A DNA stretch of 64,000 nucleotides from Penicillus capitatus (Eukaryota; Chlorophyta), in NCBI GenBank assembly GCA_965649825.1, contig OZ287694.1:1612001-1676000 (forward strand), read 5' to 3'. Shown one piece after another: positions 55,126 through 64,000 of this stretch (the first letter of the stretch is position 1; each line of letters begins with the position of its first letter). The notes below the pieces were generated by a model. That model was not told where the DNA came from, ran no database searches, and saw nothing but the letters and a program-made list of their open reading frames with translations. The translations under genes were made by a program, and so were the position numbers.

Positions 55126-56151
55126 GTCAACAGTCCTTTAATGTCAGCTGTCGCTATCAATGACAGCAAATGCATGCATGTATCCGTATGACAGTGGTCC
55201 GTTATATGGCTGACGTTACAAGTCCTCAAAGGCATGCTTCCAGCTTCTATACTGAACCAGCTAAAGCTCTGCACATTCAACGGCCTTGCAGAGATTTGCA
55301 GTATCAGATGTGGATGACACTCAGGTGCGTCCATGTGATGTCGCCTCTAAACTGTCTATTAAGTAACGACCTGTTGTGTCATCTTCTTCAAACAATGACC
55401 GGTAAATGGCTTCCTTAACGATAACGGCTCCTCTACAGGGCGTTCGTGCAGTAGAGTGAGTCTGAGTGATACGCAATCCTTCGTCCCATCATGCTTGACG
55501 CGACTGCAGGTCGTTGTATGTTCAGCGAATAGCTTTGAGATGGCGAGTAACTACTCTATTCGTTCATATACGTCCTGCAGCCGACGGTCCTTCTGTCGAG
55601 CTTGGACACGCCCGAGTCGCAATCGAACAAGTTAGAGATGGAACGCGAGACCGTATGAGCTGAAGACCGTCCATTTATGATACGACTGATCACTCGAGTT
55701 CACTTGGCGAGTAAGACCTCTGCAGTGTCCGCACAATCTTCGGCGCACAGTACTTCCGCCGCAGACATCTTCGGCCTAACCCTTAATCGATGTATCACAC
55801 CGTGTGAGATATCGGTGTGGAGAAACGAGACTTTCGGCGAACAGTGCGTGCGTGCCTCGAACGATCGCGGCCTTGCGTTACACACTTCAGACGCGATGGT
55901 CCGGAGAAAGAGTGTCCGTCTTACACCACAGAACTCTATTCTCCGTTATCTAAGCACGCGTCAGATCCTTCCCTAAGTCTGCATCAGATTTATATACGGC
56001 AGGCCGTTTTCGTAAAACGGTATAACAAGGAACTTGAAGGAGAACACGAGACAGACCACAGATTGGAAACGAAACAGTCATATGTTGAACACAGGGAAAT
56101 CGCGGCCTTTACTTGACATATGATAGCAGACCGTCGACAGCTGCGATGGAT
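55126..56151. other. Intergenic
   Basis: Spacer between ch8 5' end and ch9 3' end. Short frames only; nothing recognised. Confidence 0.4.
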
Positions 56152-58492
56152 TCACTCTGTCTCCGTTCTTGGCTGGATACTGTGCTCGTCGCCGGCGTCT
56201 GTCATTTTATTCAATTCCTGCCGCATCTGGACCATAAGGCCCTGTATCGATTCTAGCTGACTCTTGAGTGAGCGTATGTCTGGCTGCGATACTGAGACGG
56301 ATTTCTTGAAGTTCTCGCGCATTTCTCTTTCGACCGTCTTCTCGAGTTCCCGAATTCTGCCCTCCCACGAAATCTCTTTGTCGTGTTCGATCTCGTCGAC
56401 TGGAACCAAATAATGGAAGTATCTCTGCTGCAAGTGCGGGCATAGACTGTTTTTGTAGAACCAGAGCCTGACGTGCTCAAGCCATTCTCTCGATGAAGTT
56501 GCGTGACCGCCACGATAGCTCCGTCTGCAAACAGGAAACGATGCGTCAGCAGGGTAACGGCATCCAGGCGCCTCACTCTTCGGTGCGTTCTTTGGAGAGG
56601 AAACGGCGAAAGACGGAGCAGAAAGACGAGGCAACGATGCTTGCTCGATCCTTAACGAGGACGCACGGTTCCTTTAGCTTGACGCTGTCGTAGACATCAC
56701 TCAAGATCGCAATAAGCAAACTGATGAGCACGACGCCGCCGGCGAAGATGAAGCTGTTGAACAGAAGCGCTCTCCACTTGCCAATAAACGTATCCGTCGA
56801 GCGAAACACCTACACCTCAGCCGCCATCGCCGACAGCGCAGAAGTCACACTTTAGTAGAAGTCACACATACTTTCTCCTCGAAGGAACCGAGACTGGCTT
56901 GATACAGGATCTTGAGTATGTGAAAGAAGGAGCTGAAATCCTCTTCGCCTAAAGCACCGCCCTGTTCGTCATGTCCTCCGTGTCTTCATCCTACTTCCGC
57001 TTTCGTCGGTGCCGTTCTCGTCAAACATCGGCGTGAAGAGGACTCGGAAGGCAAAGGTGAATCCGACCAGGACGGACGCGCCAAGACCCGAGAAAGGCAG
57101 CACTGCTTTGAGTGAGGACTTCGCCATCGAGATGAAGGGCCCGATCTTGTCAAACGGCAGAAGTGCCTCGACGACCTGCACACGCACAACAGCAGCGCGA
57201 TGACACCAAACACGCCGCCGAGCGCGACAGAGCAGATTCCTTACCAGTATCCAGCACAGGATACATTCGATAGACGTCAGGAAGGCGGAATACTCACTCT
57301 GTTGTCCAGACCCAATGACATGCACCATGACGAGCAGATTGATGACGATGCTGACGAGCCTAGACGCCATCGCCACGAGTCACTGCTTTGCGAACAGCTT
57401 TCGTCAGCGCACTTGATCTTCGAATGTCGGATGACCAGCGTGATCACCGACAGCGCAAACGTCGCTGTGATCAGAAAGAGCGAACTGCCGCGCTTGACTT
57501 CGCCCGGCTCTCCACGTTTCAGCCCATAGGTCACAGCAAAGAACGAAAACAGACCAGCCGTCAGAACGTCCAGCGCGACGAGACAGAGACAGCGGTAGTA
57601 GGATGAGTAGAACAGCCAATTGGCAAAAGCTTTCAGCGACTCCGATTTGAAGATCTCGACCGGAAGGCTGGACTTAGACAGCAGACGGAGAACGTGGTTT
57701 GGACCACGTCCCATACGCGATTCTGTATGAATCCCAGCCGTGCTGTCCATAAAGGACGACCGCGCGAGATGCTGATCGACGCAGAAGAACTTGGCCGCCA
57801 CCGTCACTTCAAAATCCGATATCTGATCAAAGTCTCCTGAGTGCTCTTCGCAGTTGTTCGTCCAGAACCTCTTCGTCGTCGCATTGTCGGTACTGTTCCA
57901 GCTCTCGAAGAAGTTGTCCGTCGTCATGGCGATCGGCCGCCTGCCGTTCTTTTCGATCAGGGCATGCGGCACGGAGAACCTGCCGTACTCGAAAGAGAAA
58001 CGATCGTTCTCGAGGTAGTCCTTCACGAGATACGGGAATTCTTTGCTCAGAGGTAAGAGATAGTTTGTCAGAATGCTGCAGGATGCCTGCACGGTAAGGT
58101 GTCGCTCCGCGAGATAGTCGAGGACGAACTTCGCTACAGCCACCGAGCGCTTCTGGATTGCCCAGTCCAACGTGGGACACCTCCCGGTGTCCAGGTCGAC
58201 GCATCGTCCGTAGCGACATGCGTTTTCCATCAACAGCGTGGCACTCTCTGGCTGTTTCTTCACAATGGCATCGCAGACAAGCGGAGCGCCGTTGGTATTG
58301 GTCGCCGTGACGATCTTCTCTCCGTGTTTCGAAATCAGCCTAAGACGAGACCAGCTACCACGTCTTCTGCAACAGGGATGTGTCTTACGCCGCTGCGGTC
58401 TCTATCGACCACGAGGAAATGTGGATGGCCGTGTCGCATTGCACGGTTTTGAGGTCGCCTAATGAACGCAGTGAGTGAGTTGCATTTCGCAT
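56152..58492 (-). CDS. TRP-like channel ch9 (type I)
   Basis: Type I channel. ATG 58492 gives MRNATHSLRSLGDLKTVQCD and a first exon ending SSWSIETAA before an intron (gtaaga to cgtcttag). The ankyrin-like exon has PLVCDAIVKKQPESATLLM, TLDWAIQKRSVAVAKFVLD, FSFEYGRFSVP and KFFCVDQHL. S1 LCLVALDVLTAGLFSFFAV, S2 LFLITATFALSVITLVI, then an intron (gtgcgc donor) to S3 LVSIVINLLVMVHVIG and S5 VLPFSGLGASVLVGFTFAF. The linker changes frame near 57000-56985; a 43-bp intron with a weak gtttga donor could restore phase, otherwise it is a frameshift. Pore ILYQASLGSFEEK, S6 GGVVLISLLIAILSDVYD. The tail has RYFHYLVPVDEIE, WEGRI and a coiled coil to 56152. Functional status is uncertain because of the linker. 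Confidence 0.75.
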
Positions 58493-59931
58493 AGAAGGGA
58501 GCAGAACGACATTTGGAGAGATGTGCCGTCTTCCAGCTCTCCACATCACCAGGTGGCCGTTCGTTTGCGTTTGCTGTGGTCCGTTGCTGCCTAGACGTCA
58601 AACGTGAAGTCCATTTCTCAAGGAAGCTGCCCTGACCGTGCGTTCGCCGGAACAGTACCCTCCATGTCGGTCAATCGATTGCCGCCTGAGGTGCAGCACG
58701 AAACGAAGACTGGGAAATGAAACGAGGGCCGCTTACCGCGAATGCCGATAACGTGCGCTCAACCGCTGTTTCTACATCGTTGCTTTGCCTCTGCATCAAG
58801 TACATTAGCGATGTACTGCTGAACGAAGTATCCTTCAAGCCATCGCTACCTCGACTGGCGCAAGACACACGTCACTCTCTCGCAGAGAAGCGCTCGGCCG
58901 GAGTCAAGAAGTCATTCACTTGCCTAGGCTTCATCGCAGGCTGGGTGCTCAGAGAAAAGAAAATGGGTCTTGCATAACGTTAAAGCTAAGGACGGGTGCC
59001 TCTGGGTCGATTCTGTGTTTTGCTGGAGGCTGCTTTACGCGTTCAGTTGGAGAAAGAAGCCTCACACACGTGCGAGATGATCTATTGTCCCGAATAGGTG
59101 CAAGAAGAGACCGGACAGCAGAATCGATGTAGGAAAGCATCATCAGTGTACGTACGACCCTTCAGCGTGATCGATAATGAATCCGTTAATGGATACTGAG
59201 TTTTTACACGTTTGTTGCATGACTGATGACGAGCAGTTCTGTCATCAAATCTACAGAGGTAAACTCCATTGCACTGTGTGGGGGAGGAATCGTATGCCGG
59301 TTGCTCCATACTCGTAACCAAGCATCGGACTCGTGAAGAAACTCACCGGAAGCCTAAACTGAGAGCCGGAAGGTGTGACTCGCAAAAGGGGCTAACTTCT
59401 GGATCAGGTGTTAAAGCAGTCAGTCGTCTGACTTGACCGCGTTCGTCAATGAAGCAAAGAGATGCTTCGTTAGAATCCTGGGTGATAGGCAATCCTTCCG
59501 TTTTCTGCTCGTGACCATCGATGAGCTAGGAGTGGTGAGAGTGAAGCTGCGCGAGACGATTAGATCAGCTGAGGTATCTGATAGACGTATTCAACGAGAG
59601 TGTCAGACACGTTCAGAATGAGAACCCGTGTACGTTTAGGAAAGCAGCGAACGCATCGGGCACGGCTCGGTGTCACACGGTCGACTCTAAAAGAAATTCC
59701 TTGCCTTCGCAAACCGTACAAAGTTTTTGTCGCTGTGCAAGATGACACATACTTGTTTGTTTGTTCTCTTTGAGCACATCGACCTTTGTCACCAGCACTG
59801 CGCACGACCTTAATTCTTTTAATTCAGCATCTTTCGATCAATGTGCAGGAGTCGCAGAAACCGGTCCAGAGTTCGTTAAGATAATATGTCCTCCACGTGG
59901 ACGCACACGCTAAATCTAAGAACCTTGACGC
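58493..59931. other. Intergenic upstream of ch9
   Basis: About 58640-58710 (minus strand) has SFRAAPQAAID, loosely like the translated 5' block of ch5 and ch8 (SFRVAVQAASS), so a diverged copy of that block may lie here. Otherwise nothing is recognised. Confidence 0.35.
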
Positions 59932-60768
59932 GTGCCATCATCCCCTGTTGCTGCGTCCCAAGGTTTGCGACGCGAACTGAAGACATCTGGACAGCTGTTT
60001 ACGCCGAGGCGCAGATGCCGGTTTCTCCCCTTCGGTGTCGCATTCTCTTTCTCGGCGTTTTGTCGTCGGTCGATTCGGATGAGACATCGGAAGACGCCGA
60101 AACGAAAGCGGCGGCCGTCAAACCTTCAAAGGTAAGCAGTCTTTTGTGATGTGACAGATGGAGACAGAGACACGATGCGCTGACCGTCAACCACACGACA
60201 GCTTCATTACGACGACGTACAGAAAAGACATCTCTTAGACCTGACCAAAGCCATGGACTGTTTGTAGACCCCTTTCCGGCGTGCAACCTCGCACCGTCCA
60301 TCGTCACTCTGCGACAACGATTGGCATCGTTTGCGGATAGACGGTCGCCCTTTGGCGTCATTCGCGGCACGTCAACAACTGTGATGCAGACATCGTTGGC
60401 GATGAATACGTGGAAGCTGCGCGAGATTGGCACGAGCGTTTGGCCTCGGGCTCGTTTCGTATTTTCCTTCTTCGCTCTCTGCTTCGTTCTTTCGTCAATG
60501 CGCGTCGGTCAACGTTCGATTTCTGACAACGTCTTTCCTGTCGTCTTAGGGGATTCGACGTCGAGGAGAGAAGTTGGCGGCGAGGGTTTTCGGATGTTGA
60601 TATTGATCTCAGAACGCATCTATCTCTTTGCGCCTTTATGGCAACCGTTCGCGATTTCTGTCGTCACAGTTGGACGCGCAGTGGAGGCAGATGATGAGAC
60701 GCAGAAAAGAGAGACGCACGATTTGCACTGCTGTTGGCAAGATTCGTTTCAGGATGCAGCTCAAGTGA
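59932..60768 (+). CDS. Unresolved multi-exon basic protein
   Basis: No family recognised. Plus-strand pieces in consistent phase: 59932-60131 (FSAFCRRSIRMRHRKTPKRK, donor gtaagc), then after a possible 26-bp intron 60160-60380 (RQRHDALTVNHTTASLRRRT, PSIVTLRQRLASFADRRSPF, GVIRGTSTTVMQ). After that come DEYVEAARDWHERLASGSFR, and after an acceptor ttcctgtcgtcttag FDVEERSWRRGFSDVDIDLR. The last exon (acceptor ttctgtcgtcacag) reads LDAQWRQMMRRRKERRTICT and stops at 60768. The succession of splice-like joins and the Arg-rich helices suggest a real gene, but exon borders are tentative. Confidence 0.35.
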
Positions 60769-62039
60769 AAACAGCAGTCTCTGACACGTGCGCAATATCT
60801 ATATCGGCAGTTGCAGCAAAGAAGGCGGCTAGTACTTTGTCACGTACCATTAGCGACAGACACTCTTTGCACGAGTCTGGGGCAAACGACCTCCATTTTC
60901 GAGTTCTGTGCGGCACAGTGGTGGCATCAGTTGGTTTGAAGGAGCCGTGAACATCGTTGATGGTGGTCGGCGTTGGGAATCGGGTGGGATTCTTGGCTGG
61001 ACCATTGCGATTTACGTTTCGCGTTGATGACACACCAGGACACACTTTGTCCTTTGTCTCATGTCCACGTTCTTTTGAAGACGGAGCCGAGGCGCGCTGG
61101 ACTGTTGTGGAGAAATCTGAGGAAAGCGCAGAACTTCGGTAAAGGGACACATCACTAACAAGCACTTCCTATGATAACACATTTGATTCTCTTCAACTTG
61201 CAAGTATTAGGTAAGCCACGAACAAACAAACGTCTTTCGTTTGCGCGAGCTCGAGGCCAAATACGCAGCAAGGCTGGCGAGATACGGTCGCCCGCAAGGG
61301 ATACCTGCTCTCTCATTACGAAGCATCTGTTTTCAGATGCAGTGCACAGGAAAGAAGATAGGAGAGCCTTTCGAACACTACCCTTCGGAAAACCCCAAAG
61401 AAGCTATTAACCTTCGAAACCAAAATCCCAGAAGCATCTAACAGAAATGTCATACCAACGACCTTGGCTGTGCTCGCTTATTCTAAGACGATTGTACTTA
61501 GAAAAGATTCTGTTTTGTAGCAACTGAGTATTCTGCTGCCAATCTTTGCTCTCTGTGTTGCACGATGCCGTTCTTCTTTTGTGTCAGACGACAGAAAGAA
61601 CTCTGCAGAGACTGGCTTGCTCATATGTTTTGTCCGATAACGTGCTTTCTATAACCTTCACTAGAAGAGAAGAGGAGTCTGTCTCAATCGGATTTGGTGG
61701 CCATAGTCTGGGAAGCGGTCGATTTCAAACGAGAGATAATGACAACTCAACGAATCTATTCTTGTTGAGGATATCGAATTGTAGCCGCACCCTCATGACG
61801 TCACCATTATCGAAATAAAAACCCAGATTCCAGCTCTAGTTAGCATCAGACACTTTGTCCTATGCTTTCCATACCAAAAGATTGGCGAAGTGCAAGAGAG
61901 AAGTCGCAAGCCACTGAGAGAGAATAAAGAAACCCAGTAGCAAACTTTATCTCCTCATCTCCCATTTCTTCAAGGAAAGAGATATGATCAACGTATGCAG
62001 ACATTCAATGAGTGCGCGATGGTTGTCGTGACTCAGTCT
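60769..62039. other. Intergenic with isolated coding-like fragment
   Basis: A plus-strand frame at about 61238-61441 reads LRELEAKYAARLARYGRPQG and KKIGEPFEHYPSENPKEAIN before a stop. It looks protein-like but has no recognisable partner exons. No other feature is seen. Confidence 0.3.
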
Positions 62040-64000
62040 CCATTTTTCTAAAGACGGCTTGACAAAAATATCTTGTTATTTTATTAGTCTTGTTCTGTGC
62101 GATCTTCAACCGTTCCTTCCGCGATGCGATCTACTCTGTTCTGTCTCCTCAGTGCGTTTTTTGTATCTGCTGCAAGTGATCATCGATCCTTGCGATCATG
62201 TCACGCATCGATTCGAACTGCCGATTGAAATTCTCGGTACACTGTTGCATCTCTCTCTGCATCATTCTCTCAAATACAAGCAGCTTTCTGGTCTTCCGTT
62301 CTGGAACCTGTTCAACTGTCTGGCTTACAGGAACTAAATAGTGAAAGAAATTCTGTCGATTTTGAGCACCCAGATGAAATCGGCCAAAGTAGCTCTGGCT
62401 TGCCTTGAGTGAGTGCCTTGGCCTATTCTCCGTAATTCTGCCATGACAGAGTTTCCTACACAGGATGGTTGGCTAAGACCTCTGGTCGTCAGTTCATTTC
62501 TGTGATCACTCACCAAATGATGCGCTGTAGAGCAATGGGGATCCTGAGGGTACACAGAGTGGCTCCTCCCATCTTTGCCCGACATTTCATCAGCTCCTCC
62601 CTCTGAGTGAATCGGACGCTGGTGTATGTGTCGCTCAGGATGGCGATCAGCAGGCTGAGCATCACAATCCCGCCAGCGAAGATGAAGCCGTTGAACAGGA
62701 GTGATCTCCACACGCCAATGAATGTATGCGTTGATCGAAAAGCCTAAATACACACTGTCATGTGAGTCGGAAATTGACTGCCCAAGGGATGGCACCTTCT
62801 CTTCGAAGTTGCCGGCGGCTGCCTGGAAGAGGATCTTCAGGACATGAAAGAATGAGCTGAGGTCTCCATAGTCGTCATCGTCTCCGCGACATCTTGTCCT
62901 AGCATGCCCCGTAAGCATCTCGTCTGGTTCTGGTGCTACGCCATCGCTGTTGGTATCGTCATAGAACTTCACATTGAAGAGGATTCGAAACGAGAAAGCG
63001 AATCCGATGAGGATAGATGCGAGCAGGGCACAGAAAGGGATGATGGCCCTGAACGAGTAGATGACCACCGAGACGAAGTGTCCGATTCTGTCGAAGGGAC
63101 GAAGAGCCTCGACGATCTGTACGAACATGCACATACAGAAAGCGGTATCAGTCACGAATGCACGAGGGATGGGAGATGGGTTACCAGGATCCAGCAGAGA
63201 ATGCATTCGACTGAGGTCAAGAAGGCAGAATACTGGTTGTGTTCTGAAGAACCGGCGACGTGAATTGCCAGCAACAGAGTGACCACCGCGCTGAGGAATC
63301 TGCATCGCACGTACGTCAGATCCTTGACCGGTGTACTGACGTGTGGCGCACTTGATCTTGGAGAAACGGATGGTCATTGTGATAAGGGATAACAAGAAAG
63401 TTGCGATGATTAGGAATAAGGAGAACCGTTCCTTCCATTCATCATGCTCTGCGTGTCTCAATCCATGGATTCCTGTAAAGAGCGAGAAGAGGACAGCTGT
63501 CGCTATGTCCAGAATCAGGAGGCAAAGGAATCGACTGTAGAGCGAGTAGAAGACCCAGTTGGAGATGGATCGAATGGACTCTGATTTGAAGACACGTATT
63601 GGAAGGTTGGATGACGCCAGCCGTTCCAACAGATGCTTCCGACAACAAGACCATTTCTGCAGCTTTGAAAGAAGACTGCTATTGTTTGCCGAGGAACCGG
63701 ATCGGATGCGGTTCAGATCAATGCAGAAGAACTTTGCGACAGCAACGACCTGGGGTACTGATTTCTTGTCCATCTCTGCAGCATATTGTTCGCTATTGTC
63801 CATCCAGAAGTCTTTCGTTGCTGCACTGTTCGGCATCGTCCAGTCGTCCAACTCCTCATCCGTTGTCATCGCGATCGGACACCTGCCATTCTTCTCGAAC
63901 AGCGAGTATGGGACCATAAATCTCCCATACTCGAATGAGAACTTGTCATTCTCCAGGTAATCTGACATCAATTCTGGGAACTGTTCGATTAGAGGGAACA
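62040..64000 (-). repeat. Right arm of large inverted duplication (with 41608-44340)
   Basis: Reverse complement of the ch7 locus, from the 3' flank to within the ankyrin-like exon, where the window ends. Differences include a 2-bp shorter S2-S3 intron, the GT donor near 62794 where ch7 has GC, and a more diverged N-terminal exon. Confidence 0.85.
62149..64000 (-). CDS. TRP-like channel ch10 (type I, 5' end outside window)
   Basis: Type I channel, inverted near-duplicate of ch7. From the window edge: FPELMSDYLENDKFSFEYGR, FSFEYGRFMVP, KFFCIDLNR and the pre-S1 IRVFKSESIRSISNWVFYSL. S1 FLCLLILDIATAVLFSLF, S2 LFLIIATFLLSLITMTI, a 52-bp intron (gtgcgc to gatgcag), S3, an intron, S5 CALLASILIGFAFSFRILF, linker RCRGDDDDYGDLS, pore ILFQAAAGNFEEK with an intact gtgcca donor, and S6 GGIVMLSLLIAILSDTYTS. 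An intron follows RIIW. The tail reads NFFHYLVPVSQT and the coiled coil ends QIQKTH at 62149. A long open frame across this region is partly misleading because it runs through introns. Confidence 0.8.

Noticed and set aside
62334-63971. A single 545-residue open frame for ch10
   Set aside because: It reads through at least three introns. Comparison with ch7 shows the true exons switch frame, and the apparent 2-bp frameshift after S2 is an intron length difference.
1-64000. Search for tRNA, rRNA, CRISPR arrays, telomeric repeats and transposase or reverse transcriptase genes
   Set aside because: No cloverleaf, regular spacer-repeat array, telomere unit or DDE/RT motif was noticed by eye. This is a negative by inspection only.

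Overview
The window is nuclear DNA from a eukaryote. Coding regions are interrupted by many very short GT-AG introns (about 30 to 68 bp wherever boundaries can be placed), overall GC is near 50 percent, and genes are closely spaced on both strands. No rRNA, tRNA, CRISPR array, operon or plasmid feature was seen. Three genes point away from animals and fungi: an Alfin-like PHD protein (known mainly from plants and some protists), an Ap4A phosphorylase with its HxHxQ motif (fungi, algae, protists) and an ACS-type major facilitator transporter. A protist is the best guess, possibly an alveolate, but the species cannot be named from this sequence.

The dominant content is a dispersed array of paralogous TRP-like cation channel genes. 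I count eight apparently full copies: ch1 2339-4809(-), ch2 7234-9837(-), ch3 12555-14890(-), ch5 29730-32102(+), ch6 36485-38852(+), ch7 41608-44018(+), ch8 52334-55001(-) and ch9 56152-58492(-). A ninth, ch10, is cut by the window end (62149-64000(-)). There is one copy without a recognisable 5' half (ch4, about 23190-24477(+)) and two relics (about 5380-6060 and 28752-28930). Each full copy has an ankyrin-like helical N-terminus, six membrane segments with a pore loop centred on G-N-F or G-S-F, an S6 ending in LLxAILxDTY, and a C-terminal tail with a conserved FHYLVP motif followed by a coiled coil. Two subfamilies are visible. Type I (ch1, 7, 8, 9, 10) has a long S5-pore linker, acidic in most copies. 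Type II (ch2, 3, 4, 5, 6) has a short linker.

Three serpin genes are interleaved with the channels (1-1098, 17449-18670, 26011-27250, all minus strand). Their reactive loop lies on a separate last exon, and they share a conserved 5' block. Serpins 1 and 3 belong to a duplicated segment that also includes upstream DNA.

A compact island of conserved genes occupies 45.0-51.8 kb: Ap4A phosphorylase(-), CDKAL1-like tRNA methylthiotransferase(+), DHX29/DHX57-like DExH helicase(-), SURF6(+) and Alfin-like PHD protein(-). Two divergent pairs share short promoters. The CDKAL1 and helicase copies converge and are both broken at about 47.56 kb, each also carrying a nonsense codon. ch7 and ch10 form near-identical inverted arms about 18 kb apart, on either side of this island and of ch8 and ch9.

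The rest is an ACS-family transporter (20559-21980), several coding-like multi-exon stretches I could not identify (10.1-11.3, 16.1-17.1, 19.7-20.3, 39.9-40.8 and 59.9-60.8 kb), a small basic two-exon gene (33351-33656), and intergenic DNA. The intergenic DNA includes a T-poor, A-rich island with a perfect 14-bp inverted repeat at about 34.6 kb.
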